Origin: Loktanella fryxellensis
GTDB lineage: Bacteria > Pseudomonadota > Alphaproteobacteria > Rhodobacterales > Rhodobacteraceae
Direction: 5' to 3'
Length of the DNA: 64,000 bases
NCBI RefSeq assembly: GCF_900110065.1
Contig: NZ_FOCI01000001.1
Span: 372,001-436,000, forward strand
Shown: positions 10,209 through 18,938 of the stretch, in pieces
Numbering within the stretch: position 1 is the stretch's first letter
Layout of the letters: the number at the start of each line of letters is the position of its first letter
Position numbers and translations under genes: made by a program
The notes under the pieces: generated by a model
What the model was told of the DNA's origin: nothing
The model's database searches: none
Seen by the model: the letters and a program-made list of their open reading frames with translations, nothing else

Positions 10209-10841
10209 ATGACGATCCAGCTCTATTGCTTCGGCGAAAGCGGCAATGCCTACAAAGCGGCGCTGACCATGACGCTGGCGGGGGTCGCGTGGACGCCGGT
10301 CTTCGTCGACTTCTTCAACGGTGGCACGCGGACGCCCGCGTTCCGGTCGCTCAACGTCATGGGCGAGGTGCCGGTGATGGTGGATGGTGATCTTGTCATC
10401 TCCCAGTCGGCGGTCATTCAGGACTACATCACGTCCAAGACCAGCAAGCTGGGGGGCCGCAGCGCCGACCAGCGGCGCGAGATCCTGCGCTGGATGTTCT
10501 TCGACAACCACAAGGTCAGCGGCGTGGCCGGGACGTTGCGGTTCAACACCAACTTCCTGCCCGAGGACAAGCGCAACGCGGACGTGAACGCCTTTCTTCT
10601 GATGCGGCTGAAGTCGGCGCTGAAGGTGATGGAGGTGCACTTGACGGGCCGCGACTGGCTCGCGGGCGACGCCCTGACCGTCGCGGACATCGCCTGCTGC
10701 GGCTATCTGTTCTACACCGAGCCCTTCGGCTTCGACCGCGCGGAATTTCCCCATGTGGACGCGTGGCTGGACCGCATCGCGGCCACGCCCGGCTGGGCCC
10801 ACCCCTATGACCTGATGCCGCGGGCCCTGCCCGCCGCCTGA
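10209..10841 (+). CDS. Glutathione S-transferase family protein
   Basis: A 210-residue cytosolic GST-fold protein. The N-terminal thioredoxin-like domain (ITIQLYCFGESGNAYKAALT type start, then VMGEVPVMVDGDLVISQSAVIQDYI) contains the cis-proline VPVM and the glutathione gamma-glutamyl-binding Gln-Ser pair. The all-helical C-terminal domain carries LAGDALTVADIACCGYL, the N-capping box. It probably acts on an electrophilic or thioester compound. It lies 27 bp before the thiolase gene, so it is likely co-transcribed with beta-oxidation genes, a recurrent arrangement whose purpose is unclear. Confidence 0.88.
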   Translation: MTIQLYCFGESGNAYKAALTMTLAGVAWTPVFVDFFNGGTRTPAFRSLNVMGEVPVMVDGDLVISQSAVIQDYITSKTSKLGGRSADQRREILRWMFFDNHKVSGVAGTLRFNTNFLPEDKRNADVNAFLLMRLKSALKVMEVHLTGRDWLAGDALTVADIACCGYLFYTEPFGFDRAEFPHVDAWLDRIAATPGWAHPYDLMPRALPAA

Positions 10842-10868
10842 CCCGACCTGACCAGAAGGACCAGATCC

Positions 10869-12080
10869 ATGACCGAAGCCTATATCTATGACGCCGTGCG
10901 CACCCCCCGCGGCAAGGGCCGCGCCGACGGTGCCCTGCACGAGGTGACCTCCGCCCGCCTATCAGCAGGCATCCTGAACGCGCTGAAAGAGCGCAACGAC
11001 CTGCAGGGCCACGCGGTCGAGGATGTGATCTGGGGCAACGTCACGCAGGTCGGCGAACAGGGCGGCTGCCTCGCGCGGACGGCCGTGCTCGCCTCCGACC
11101 TCGACCAGTCGATCCCGGGGCTTGCGATCAACCGCTTTTGCGCATCCGGCATGGAGGCGGTGAACCTCGCCGCCAACCAGATCCGCGGCGGGGCGGGACA
11201 AGCCTATATCGCCGGCGGGGTCGAGATGATGGGCCGTGTCGCCATGGGCAGCGACGGGGCGGCGATCGCCGTGGACCCCAGCATCGCCATGGACACCTAT
11301 TTCGTGCCACAGGGCATCTCGGCCGACATCATCGCCACCGAATACGGCTTCACCCGCGACGACGCGGATGCGCTGGCGGTGGAATCCCAGCGGCGCGCCA
11401 AAGCGGCCTGGGACGATGGCCGTTTTGAGAGGTCCATTGTCCCCGTACGCGACATGAACGGTCTGACCATCCTCGGCCATGACGAGTTCATGCGCCCCGG
11501 CACCGACATGCAGAGCCTCGGCGCGCTGAAGGCCAGCTTCAAGGACATGGGCGAGACGATGCCCGGTTTCGACAAGGTGGCGCTGATGAAGTATCCCCAC
11601 CTCGAGCGGATCAACCACATCCACCACGCGGGCAACTCCTCGGGTATCGTGGACGGGTCCGCAGGCGTGCTGATCGGGTCCAAAGAGTGGGGCGAGGCCA
11701 TGGGCCTGAAGCCCCGCGCCGTGATCCGCGCCACCGCCAAGATCGGCACCGATCCCACGATCATGCTGACCGGGCCGGTGCCGGTGACGGAAAAGATCCT
11801 TGCCGACAGCGGCATGAGCATCTCGGACATCGACCTGTTCGAAGTGAACGAGGCCTTCGCCTCGGTCGTTCTGCGCTTCATGCAGCGGTTTGACGTGGAC
11901 GCGGACAAGGTCAACGTGAACGGCGGGTCCATCGCCATGGGCCACCCGCTGGGTGCCACCGGGGCGATCATCATCGGCACGCTCCTGGACGAGCTGGAGC
12001 GGACAGGCAAATCCACCGGTCTCGCCACATTGTGCATCGCATCCGGCATGGGTGCGGCCACGATCATCGAACGCGTCTGA
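10869..12080 (+). CDS. fadA: Acetyl-CoA C-acyltransferase (3-ketoacyl-CoA thiolase)
   Basis: Thiolytic cleavage of 3-ketoacyl-CoA, the last step of beta-oxidation. The protein has 403 residues with both thiolase domains. The nucleophile Cys91 lies in INRFCASGMEA, His359 in GGSIAMGHPLGATGA, and the second catalytic Cys389 in LCIASGMGAAT. The length fits the family. It is followed after 3 bp by an NTF2-like gene and then by fadJ, so the three are one operon. The exact chain-length preference cannot be read; fadA is used by analogy with the FadJ partner. Confidence 0.94.
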   Translation: MTEAYIYDAVRTPRGKGRADGALHEVTSARLSAGILNALKERNDLQGHAVEDVIWGNVTQVGEQGGCLARTAVLASDLDQSIPGLAINRFCASGMEAVNLAANQIRGGAGQAYIAGGVEMMGRVAMGSDGAAIAVDPSIAMDTYFVPQGISADIIATEYGFTRDDADALAVESQRRAKAAWDDGRFERSIVPVRDMNGLTILGHDEFMRPGTDMQSLGALKASFKDMGETMPGFDKVALMKYPHLERINHIHHAGNSSGIVDGSAGVLIGSKEWGEAMGLKPRAVIRATAKIGTDPTIMLTGPVPVTEKILADSGMSISDIDLFEVNEAFASVVLRFMQRFDVDADKVNVNGGSIAMGHPLGATGAIIIGTLLDELERTGKSTGLATLCIASGMGAATIIERV

Positions 12081-12083
12081 AGC

Positions 12084-12557
12084 ATGTCCGCTACGCTTCT
12101 GCAGGATTGGCTCGACCGGGTTGCGGCCCTCGTCTTTGCCGACGACTTCGACGGATGGGCCGATACGATGGGCCAGCCGCTGCTGGTGGTCAATCCTGTT
12201 GGACGGTCTAGCATCGTCACGCGCGACCAGTTGCGGGACAAGTTCGCGCTGTGGCGGTCGATGTTCGACACTCTCCGGGTCACGCACATGATCCGCACGG
12301 CGCACGACAGCGTCGGACTGGACGACGACCGTCTTGCCGGGACCTATTCCACCGACCTGCTGAGCAACGGTCACAGGGTCATGCCGCGGTTCGCATCCAC
12401 CATCATCCTGACCCGTCAGGACGGCATCTGGCGCGCCACGGAACTCAGCAGCGGCATGGCCCCCACCTATCGCCACCTGATCCATACCGATACACCACCT
12501 TCCGCCGCAGGGACGACAGGCCCGGCTGCGACACCGACACAAGGGAGAGACACATGA
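12084..12557 (+). CDS. NTF2-like / SnoaL-type protein in the fad operon
   Basis: A 157-residue protein of unknown function. The core (LQDWLDRVAALVFADDFDGWADTM, DKFALWRSMFDTLRVTHMIRT, FASTIILTRQDGIWRATE) has the alternating helix and curved-sheet pattern of NTF2-like proteins; the C-terminal 30 residues are Pro/Thr/Ala-rich and probably disordered. No catalytic residues are evident. It starts 3 bp after the thiolase stop and its TGA overlaps the fadJ ATG (ATGA, 12554-12557), so it is tightly coupled to both beta-oxidation genes. A binding or regulatory role is possible. Confidence 0.8.
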   Translation: MSATLLQDWLDRVAALVFADDFDGWADTMGQPLLVVNPVGRSSIVTRDQLRDKFALWRSMFDTLRVTHMIRTAHDSVGLDDDRLAGTYSTDLLSNGHRVMPRFASTIILTRQDGIWRATELSSGMAPTYRHLIHTDTPPSAAGTTGPAATPTQGRDT

Positions 12558-14758
12558 CCGATTTCACCATGGCCACCGGCGCGGATGGCGTCGCCGTAAT
12601 CACCTGGGACACCATCGGCAAGTCCATGAACGTGATGAGCCAGCAGGGCTTCGCCGATCTGGACGCCCTCGTGGCGCAGGCACTGGACGATGCCGCTGTG
12701 AAGGGCATCGTCATCACCTCCGGCAAGGCCGGCAGCTTTGCGGGTGGGATGGACCTGAACATCATCGCCCGGATGCGCGACGACAGCGACGATCCCGCGC
12801 AGGGCATCTTCGACGGCGTGATGGCGATGCACGCCGTGCTGCGCCGGATCGAGCGTGCGGGCATGGACCCCAAGACGCTGAAGGGCGGCAAGCCGATCGC
12901 CGCCGCCCTGCCCGGCACGGCGCTGGGCATCGGTCTGGAAATTCCGCTGGCCTGTCACCGCATCTTTGCCGCCGACAACGCCCGCGCCAAGATCGGCCTG
13001 CCGGAAATCATGGTCGGCATCTTTCCGGGCGCCGGCGGCACCACGCGGATCAGCCGCAAGCTGGGCGCCATGGCGGCCAGTCCGCTGCTGCTGCAGGGCA
13101 AGCTGAACGATCCCAAGGCCGCCATGCGCGCGGGCATCGTGGACGAGGTCGTGGCCCCGGAAGAGCTGCTGGACAGAGCCAAGGCCTGGGTGCTGTCCGC
13201 AAAGGATGCCGACATCGTGAAGCCGTGGGACCAGAAGGGCTACAAGATGCCCGGCGGTGCCCCCTATCACCCCGCAGGCTTCATGACCTTCGTCGGTGCA
13301 TCCGCCATGGTGAACGGCAACACGATGGGCGTCTATCCGGCGGCCAAGGCGCTGTTGAGCGCGGTCTATGAAGGCGCGATGGTGCCTTTTGATACCGCGC
13401 TGAAGATCGAGGCGCGTTGGTTCACCCATGTGCTGCTGAACCCGTCGTCGTCGGCGATGATCCGCAGCCTGTTCATCAACAAGGAAGCGCTGGAGAAGGG
13501 TGCTAACCGTCCCGACGTGCCCGACCAGAAGGTGCGCAAGGTCGGCGTCATCGGCGCCGGCATGATGGGGGCTGGCATCGCGCTGGTGTCGGCCATGGCC
13601 GGCATCGCGGTCGTGCTGATCGACGCAAGTCAGGAGTCCGCGGACAAGGGCAAGGCCTACACCGCCGACCACATGGACAAGGGCATCGCGCGCAAGAAGG
13701 CCACGCCCGAGAAGAAGGACGAAGTCCTCGCATTGATCGAGGCGACCACCGACTATGCGGCATTGAAGGACTGCGACCTGATCGTGGAGGCGGTGTTCGA
13801 GGACATGGGCGTGAAGGCCGACGTGACGAAGAAGGTGCAGGCCGTCACCGGCCCCAACTGCATCTTCGCCACCAACACCTCGACCCTGCCAATCACGGAA
13901 CTGGCCGCTGCCGCCAATGACGCGGAAAAGTTCATCGGCATCCACTTCTTCAGCCCCGTGGACAAGATGAACCTGGTGGAAATCATCCGCGGCAAGGGCA
14001 CCGGCGATGTCGCAGTGGCCAAGGCGCTGGATTTCGTGCGCCAGATCCGCAAGACGCCGATCGTGGTGAACGATGCGCGGTTCTTCTACGCGAACCGTTG
14101 CATCATCCCCTACATCAACGAAGGCATCCGCATGGTCGCCGAGGGCGTCAGCCCCGTGCTGATCGAGAATGCGGCCAAGCTGGTCGGCATGCCCTTGGGC
14201 CCGCTGCAATTGGTGGACGAGACCAGCATCGACCTTGGCGTGAAGATCGCCAAGGCCACCAAGGCCGCGATGGGCGACGCCTATCCGGACGGTGCGGTGG
14301 ACGATGTGCTGTTCGCCATGGCCGACCAAGGCCGCATGGGTCGCAAGTCGAAGTCGGGCTTCTACGCCTATGACGACGCGGGCAAGCGGCTGGGCCTGTG
14401 GGAGGAGTTGGCGACGCAATACCCGGTGGCGGACGACCAGCCCGATCTGGTGACCGTGCAGCACCGCCTGCTCTTCGCACAGGTGCTGGAGGCGGTGCGC
14501 GCGCTGGAGGATGGCGTGCTGACCGATATCCGCGAAGGCGACGTGGGCGCGATCCTCGGCTGGGGCTTCGCCCCGTGGTCGGGCGGCCCGTTCAGCTGGC
14601 TCGACATCATCGGCGCCCCCTATGCGGCGGAACAATGCGACCAGTTGCAGGCGGCCTATGGCGACCGCTTCGCCTGCCCCGCCCTGCTGCGCGAGATGGC
14701 CGACAAGGGGCAAAGCTTCTACGGCCGCTTCGGTCAGGGTGCCGCCAAGGCAGCCTGA
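12554..14758 (+). CDS. fadJ: Fatty-acid oxidation multifunctional protein FadJ (enoyl-CoA hydratase / 3-hydroxyacyl-CoA dehydrogenase)
   Basis: Hydrates enoyl-CoA and oxidises the resulting 3-hydroxyacyl-CoA with NAD. The protein has 734 residues. The N-terminal crotonase domain (about 1-300) has the oxyanion-hole segments SGKAGSFAGGMDL and ALPGTALGIGLEIPLACH and the catalytic region PEIMVGIFPGAGGTTR. The NAD-binding Rossmann domain starts near residue 330 (GVIGAGMMGAGIA). The dehydrogenase part carries FIGIHFFSPVDKMNLVEII and a C-terminal repeat domain. The true start MTDFTMATG overlaps the upstream TGA by ATGA. The operon ends with a strong terminator 25 bp after the stop. Confidence 0.96.
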   Translation: MTDFTMATGADGVAVITWDTIGKSMNVMSQQGFADLDALVAQALDDAAVKGIVITSGKAGSFAGGMDLNIIARMRDDSDDPAQGIFDGVMAMHAVLRRIERAGMDPKTLKGGKPIAAALPGTALGIGLEIPLACHRIFAADNARAKIGLPEIMVGIFPGAGGTTRISRKLGAMAASPLLLQGKLNDPKAAMRAGIVDEVVAPEELLDRAKAWVLSAKDADIVKPWDQKGYKMPGGAPYHPAGFMTFVGASAMVNGNTMGVYPAAKALLSAVYEGAMVPFDTALKIEARWFTHVLLNPSSSAMIRSLFINKEALEKGANRPDVPDQKVRKVGVIGAGMMGAGIALVSAMAGIAVVLIDASQESADKGKAYTADHMDKGIARKKATPEKKDEVLALIEATTDYAALKDCDLIVEAVFEDMGVKADVTKKVQAVTGPNCIFATNTSTLPITELAAAANDAEKFIGIHFFSPVDKMNLVEIIRGKGTGDVAVAKALDFVRQIRKTPIVVNDARFFYANRCIIPYINEGIRMVAEGVSPVLIENAAKLVGMPLGPLQLVDETSIDLGVKIAKATKAAMGDAYPDGAVDDVLFAMADQGRMGRKSKSGFYAYDDAGKRLGLWEELATQYPVADDQPDLVTVQHRLLFAQVLEAVRALEDGVLTDIREGDVGAILGWGFAPWSGGPFSWLDIIGAPYAAEQCDQLQAAYGDRFACPALLREMADKGQSFYGRFGQGAAKAA

Positions 14759-14782
14759 GGCTTTCCCCGAGTTGATCCAACA

Positions 14783-14815
14783 GGCCCGGCTCCCGTGATC
14801 GGGGCCGGGCCTTTT
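14783..14815 (+). terminator. Rho-independent terminator after fadJ
   Basis: GGCCCGGC-T-CCCG, loop TGAT, then CGGGGCCGGGCC followed by TTTT: a 12-bp GC-rich stem with one bulged T. It lies 25 bp downstream of the fadJ stop and closes the beta-oxidation operon. Confidence 0.9.
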
Positions 14816-14999
14816 GCTGCGCGGACGGCCAGCTTTGTGCCGGATGCGGGCTGAGCGCGACGGCAAAGAGCGCGATCTTTGGCCGCCCGGGAACGGCGCT
14901 ATGGCGAGGAGCAGCACGCGCACCCGCAATACTCGCCCAACGAACGCGTCAAGGCGTGATGCCTCGGTGCCGTATGTCAGTCAGACCGGTGATCAGGAA

Positions 15000-15075
15000 T
15001 GGTGCCCCCACACGGACTCGAACCGCGGACCTACTGATTACAAATCAGTTGCTCTACCAGCTGAGCTATAGGGGC
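15000..15075 (-). tRNA. tRNA-Thr (anticodon UGU)
   Basis: Read on the minus strand, a complete cloverleaf is visible. The acceptor stem is GCCCCTA/TGGGGGC, the D arm contains AGCTCAGCTGGTAGAGC, and the anticodon stem ACTGA/TCAGT has loop TTTGTAA. TTCGAGTC forms the T arm, and discriminator A and CCA are encoded. The anticodon TGT decodes ACA threonine codons. The apparent protein frames crossing it are artefacts. Confidence 0.97.
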
Positions 15076-15144
15076 ACTGGGGGCGGTTTAGCGTGGGTCC
15101 GGTGGCCGCACAAGAGGGGTTTGCACGCACCGCGACACGGATCT

Positions 15145-16812
15145 TCAGCGGTTCGCGCGGGCGAGCAGCAGCACCGCGCACAGACCCACAGCGCAGATCA
15201 CCAGCGCCGCCGGTGCCGCCTCGGCCAGATTCTCGAGGCTGGCCTTGGCATAGACCCGCGTGGACAGCGTCTCGCGGTTGTAGAGCATCAGGGTCGCGGG
15301 CAGTTCCTTGACCGCATCGACGAAGGTCAGCAGCAGCGCGGAGCCGACGCTGGCACGGATCAGCGGCAGGTGCACGGCCCGCAGCACGGCCCCCGGCGAC
15401 CGGCCCAGCGACCGCGCCGCCATCGGCAGGCTGGCCGGCACCCGGCCAAGGGCCGCATCCGCCGCCCCCTGCGAGATCGCGAAGAACCGCACCACATAGG
15501 CCAGCACCAGCACCCCGGCGCTGCCCGTCAGCAGCAGACCCGGATCGGTCCCCGTCACAGCCAGGATCAGATCGGCCAGCCGGTTGTCGAACGCCGCCAT
15601 CGGCACGAGGATGCCCAGCGCCAGCACCGCCCCCGGTGCGGCATAGCCAATGGCCGACACCGGCAGCAGCAGCTTGGGCAGCCGGTGGCCCGACAGACGT
15701 GTGCCATAGACCATGAACACCCCGGCCAGCACCGCGATGGCGGACGCGGTGCCGCAGACGACCAGCGTGCGGACCAGCGCCTGTGCCAGACCGGGTGCGG
15801 TCCACTGCGCCGCCGACAGCGCATGGCTGCCCAGCACCGCCACCGGCAGCACGAACCCCACCAGCACCGGCAACGCGCAAACCGCCGTCGCGACCCACGC
15901 CCCCGGCCCCGAAAGCTGCGCGGGCGTGACCGGGCGCACGTTGCGGGCCGATCCGGCGAACCGGGCGCTACGACGCGTCGCCCGTTCCAGCCCCACCAGC
16001 ATCACGATGACCGCAAGGATCACGCAGGCGATCTGCGCAGCCCCACCCAGATTGCCGCCCTGCCGCCAGACCGAGAAGATGCCCGTCGTCAGGGTCTGCA
16101 CGGCGAAATAGTCCACCGTGCCGAAATCGTTGACCGTCTCCATCATCACGACGGCCGTGCCTGCGACGATGGCAGGCCGCGCCAGCGGCAGGCCGACGCG
16201 CCAGAACCGCGCGACCGGCCCGGCCCCCAGCGCGCGCGCCACCTCGAAGCCCGCACCGCTCTGCTCCCGGAACGCCGCGCGGGCCAGCAGATAGACGTAA
16301 GGCGTCAGCGCCGCACCGATCACGAGGATCGCCGCACCACGCGTCCGGATCTGCGGGAACCAGTAGTCGCGCGAATCCGCCCAGCCGAAGGTCGCGCGCA
16401 GGCCGGTCTGCACCGGCCCCGCATAATCGAGGAAATCGACCAGCGCATAGGCCCCCACATAGGCGGGCACCGCCAGCGGCATCAGCAGCGCCCATTGCAG
16501 CCACGCACGCCCCGGAAAGCGGTACATGACGACCAGCCACGCGGTCACGGTGCCGACCACAGCCGTCAGCGCACCGGTGCCCAGCATCATTACCAGCGTG
16601 TTGCCCATGTAACGGGGCAGCGTCGTGGACAGCAGATGGGGCCAGATGTTCTCGGTCGGGTTCAGGGCGAACCAGATCACCGCCACGATGGGCGCGATCG
16701 TCACGACGGCGACCAGCACGGCACCCGCCGACCACGGGTCCATCCTGACCCCGCGCGGGGGCCGTTGCGGCGGACGCGGCGTGGGTCCGGGGTGCATGAT
16801 CTGCTGCGACAT
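15145..16812 (-). CDS. Iron(III)-type ABC transporter permease (FbpB-like), two fused permease domains
   Basis: Inner-membrane permease of a ferric-ion type ABC importer. The 555-residue protein holds two MetI-type permease halves of about six TM segments each. The EAA loops that contact the ATPase read EVARALGAGPVARFWRVGLP in the first half and MAARSLGRSPGAVLRAVHLP in the second. The duplicated architecture is that of FbpB/SfuB. The start at MSQQIMHPGP is chosen because the region upstream belongs to the divergent gene. No binding protein (FbpA) or ATPase (FbpC) gene is nearby, so the rest of the transporter must be elsewhere. The iron substrate is inferred from family only. Confidence 0.88.
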   Translation of the reverse strand: MSQQIMHPGPTPRPPQRPPRGVRMDPWSAGAVLVAVVTIAPIVAVIWFALNPTENIWPHLLSTTLPRYMGNTLVMMLGTGALTAVVGTVTAWLVVMYRFPGRAWLQWALLMPLAVPAYVGAYALVDFLDYAGPVQTGLRATFGWADSRDYWFPQIRTRGAAILVIGAALTPYVYLLARAAFREQSGAGFEVARALGAGPVARFWRVGLPLARPAIVAGTAVVMMETVNDFGTVDYFAVQTLTTGIFSVWRQGGNLGGAAQIACVILAVIVMLVGLERATRRSARFAGSARNVRPVTPAQLSGPGAWVATAVCALPVLVGFVLPVAVLGSHALSAAQWTAPGLAQALVRTLVVCGTASAIAVLAGVFMVYGTRLSGHRLPKLLLPVSAIGYAAPGAVLALGILVPMAAFDNRLADLILAVTGTDPGLLLTGSAGVLVLAYVVRFFAISQGAADAALGRVPASLPMAARSLGRSPGAVLRAVHLPLIRASVGSALLLTFVDAVKELPATLMLYNRETLSTRVYAKASLENLAEAAPAALVICAVGLCAVLLLARANR

Positions 16813-16902
16813 GGTCCCAGCGGCTAGCGGAAACCGGTTCCACTGTCCATGAATCAAGCTATGCTGTGCGGCGAAACGCCCCTTCCGCGCGACAGGACCA
16901 CC

Positions 16903-17778
16903 ATGGAAATCGCCTTGCACATCGGTGCCAACTGCACCGATCAGGACATGCTGCTGAAGTCGATCCTCAAGAACGGCGACGTGATGGCGGCGCACAACGT
17001 GGGCGCCCCCGGCCCCGGCAAGTATCGCCGCTTGCTGCGCGAGACGATTCAGGTGCTGAACGGCAGCACGCCCGGGCCGGATGCGCGGCAGATCCTGCTC
17101 GACTCGATCGTGGGCGACGCCGTGCCGGACCGGCTGGTGCTGAGCAACACCAACTTCATCTGCATCCCCAACCGCATCTTCGAGAACGGATTGTTCTATC
17201 CGCAGGCCGAGTTCAAGCTGCGCGGCATGATGCAGCTGTTCCCGCAGGACGAGTTCGACATTTATCTGGCGCTGCGCGATCCGGCGACGTTCCTGCCCGA
17301 CGCCTATGCGCGGTCCAAGGCCGAAAGCTATGCCGCGTTCCTGCAGGGGCATGATCCGCACAACCTGCAATGGTCCGATCTGGTGCGCCGCATCAGACGC
17401 ATCGCCCCGCAGGCGGCCCTGACCGTCTGGTGCAACGAGGATACGCCGCTGATCTGGTCCGAACTGGTGCGCGATATCGCGGGCCTCGACCATGACGTAA
17501 AGATCACCGGCGGGTTCGACCTGTTGGCCACGATCATGTCGCAGGAGGGGATGGGGCGCCTGCTTGCCTATCTGCGGGCGCATCCGCCGCGTAACGATGC
17601 CCACAAGCGGCAGGTCATCGCCGCCTTCCTCGACAAATACGCACGCGATGACGTGGTGGACGAGACGGTGGATCTGCCGGGCATGACGGCGGACGACGTG
17701 GCGGACCTGTCGGCGGCCTATGACGAGGATGTGGCCCTGATCGCCGGGATGCCTGACGTGACCTTCGTGGCCCCCTGA
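16903..17778 (+). CDS. Conserved hypothetical protein
   Basis: A 291-residue soluble protein that I recognise only as conserved in Rhodobacterales. It begins MEIALHIGANCTDQDMLLKSIL and has a mixed alpha/beta pattern with segments RLVLSNTNFICIPNRIF, DEFDIYLALRDPATFLPD and LTVWCNEDTPLIWSELV. The last is reminiscent of sulfotransferase or glycosyltransferase-type folds, but no P-loop or PAPS-binding motif is clear. I chose the second ATG (16903), preceded by AGGACC, over one 54 bp upstream that lacks a ribosome site. It is divergent from fbpB with only about 90 bp between starts. Confidence 0.75.
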   Translation: MEIALHIGANCTDQDMLLKSILKNGDVMAAHNVGAPGPGKYRRLLRETIQVLNGSTPGPDARQILLDSIVGDAVPDRLVLSNTNFICIPNRIFENGLFYPQAEFKLRGMMQLFPQDEFDIYLALRDPATFLPDAYARSKAESYAAFLQGHDPHNLQWSDLVRRIRRIAPQAALTVWCNEDTPLIWSELVRDIAGLDHDVKITGGFDLLATIMSQEGMGRLLAYLRAHPPRNDAHKRQVIAAFLDKYARDDVVDETVDLPGMTADDVADLSAAYDEDVALIAGMPDVTFVAP

Positions 17779-17808
17779 GGGGCTGCGCTGACGCACCATC
17801 ACGCGTCG

Positions 17809-17831
17809 GGGTGCGCGGCTGCGGCGCACCC
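17809..17831. terminator. Hairpin between convergent genes
   Basis: GGGTGCGC, loop GGCTGCG, GCGCACCC: a perfect 8-bp stem between the convergent gene ends at 17778 and 17846. There is no U-run, so it is a possible bidirectional terminator only. Confidence 0.4.
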
Positions 17832-17845
17832 GTCACCGCGTTGCG

Positions 17846-18106
17846 TCAGCTCATGCCGAGGGCGGCGAGATAGATCTCGAGCACGGCCTCTTCCTCGTCC
17901 AGATCGTCCTTGTCGCGCTTGCGCATGGCGATGATCTTGCGCAGCACCTTCACGTCGTAGCCACGGCCCTTGGCCTCGGCCATGACTTCCTTCTGCGCTT
18001 CGGCGATGTCCTTCTTTTCCGCCTCCAACCGCTCGAATCGTTCGATGAACTGGCGCAGCTCCTCGCCGGCGACGTTATCGGAGGGAAGGCTGGCGGTATC
18101 GGACAT
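17846..18106 (-). CDS. UPF0335 / DUF2312 family protein
   Basis: An 86-residue protein typical of alphaproteobacteria. The family signature is clear: ELRQFIERFERLEAEKKDI, then EVMAEAKGRGYDVKVLRKII and MRKRDKDDLDEEEAVLEIYL. The first half is a predicted coiled coil. The helical second half resembles small DNA-binding folds, and the family (GapR-related) includes an AT-rich DNA-binding chromosome-associated protein in Caulobacter. GapR is the best-known relative, but I give the family name only. It is a single gene, with a good GGAG site upstream. Confidence 0.93.
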   Translation of the reverse strand: MSDTASLPSDNVAGEELRQFIERFERLEAEKKDIAEAQKEVMAEAKGRGYDVKVLRKIIAMRKRDKDDLDEEEAVLEIYLAALGMS

Positions 18107-18230
18107 GGGCGGCTCCTGCGCGGCGGACTAGGGGTCCGTCCTAGCCTGCGGTCCGAATCCTTGCAAGGTCGGATGCCTTGCACGGCGCGCCCCGACACGG
18201 TAACGCCGCTACAGCGGTTGGAGGAATGGC

Positions 18231-18446
18231 ATGACGGTTCTGATCTGGGTGGGTGCCGCGATATCGGTGCTGGGGCTGGCCGGCGTGGTCTGGTCCATCG
18301 TCGGCGTGGCACGGGCGCGGCGGCAGGGGCTGGACGACGCGGCGCTGCGCGCACGGATCGGCCGGATGATGCCGGTGAACCTCGCCTCGTTCATGTCGGC
18401 GATGCTGGGCCTGATGATGGTGCTGGTCGGCGTGATCCTGAGCTGA
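18231..18446 (+). CDS. Small two-TM membrane protein
   Basis: A 71-residue protein with two hydrophobic helices (about residues 3-26 and 50-70) joined by a basic loop ([20 protein letters not shown]). There is no known domain; similar short proteins occur in related genomes. It has a strong ribosome site (GGAGG, 6 bp before the ATG). It is divergent from the UPF0335 gene and precedes the sulfur-transferase-like gene by 78 bp. The function is unknown. Confidence 0.7.
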   Translation: MTVLIWVGAAISVLGLAGVVWSIVGVARARRQGLDDAALRARIGRMMPVNLASFMSAMLGLMMVLVGVILS

Positions 18447-18524
18447 CGCCACCGCACCAGCCGGGTGCATGGACGCGGTGCCAAGCGACTGGACGCAGGT
18501 CCCGTGCGCGGCTACCAAGTCGCC

Positions 18525-18938
18525 ATGGATATACGCAACATCACCCCCGACTATGCCGTCAGCCCGCAGATCGACGTGGCCGACGTGCCCGCGATCAAGG
18601 CCGCAGGGTTCGACACCGTCATCTGCAACCGTCCCGACGCCGAAGTGCCCCCGGACCAGCAGGCCCCAGCCCTGCAGGCCGCGGTCGAGGCGGCGGGCAT
18701 GACTTTCGTGCTGAACCCGGTGACCCATCACGGGCTGGACGACGACATGGTGACAGCCCAGAGCGAGGCCGCAGGCCATGGCAAAACGCTGGCCTACTGC
18801 GCGTCCGGCACCCGGTCCACCATCGTCTGGGCGCTGGGACAGGCGGGTCATCAACCGCCCGATGCCATCATCGCCGCAGCCTCGGTCGCGGGTTATGACA
18901 TCGCAGGTCTGCGCGGCAGGCTGGGCGACGCGGACTGA
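18525..18938 (+). CDS. TIGR01244-type sulfurtransferase/phosphatase domain protein (DUF442)
   Basis: A 137-residue protein of the beta-lactamase hydrolase-like (Blh) family. It starts MDIRNITPDYAVSPQIDVADV and contains FDTVICNRPDAEVPPDQQ and the catalytic loop AYCASGTRSTIVWAL, a Cys-x5-Arg phosphatase loop shared with dual-specificity phosphatases and rhodanese-like proteins. In other bacteria the domain is fused to or sits beside persulfide dioxygenases, which points to sulfide or persulfide metabolism; no such partner is in this window. The start MDIRN matches family N-termini; the 20 upstream codons do not. Confidence 0.85.
   Translation: MDIRNITPDYAVSPQIDVADVPAIKAAGFDTVICNRPDAEVPPDQQAPALQAAVEAAGMTFVLNPVTHHGLDDDMVTAQSEAAGHGKTLAYCASGTRSTIVWALGQAGHQPPDAIIAAASVAGYDIAGLRGRLGDAD

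Noticed and set aside
12467-14929. 820-codon minus-strand frame
   Set aside because: Shadow of fadJ on the other strand in GC-rich DNA; no recognisable motif.
14814-15071. Open frame ending in a CPHTDSNRGPTDYKSVALPAEL-like peptide
   Set aside because: It is the antisense reading of the tRNA-Thr gene, a well-known annotation artefact.
15000-15075. tRNA-Thr as an integration site for a mobile element
   Set aside because: No integrase, no repeated tRNA 3' end and ordinary housekeeping genes on both sides.
14956-16827. 623-codon plus-strand frame
   Set aside because: It runs antisense through tRNA-Thr and fbpB; Arg/Pro/His-rich composition and no domain.
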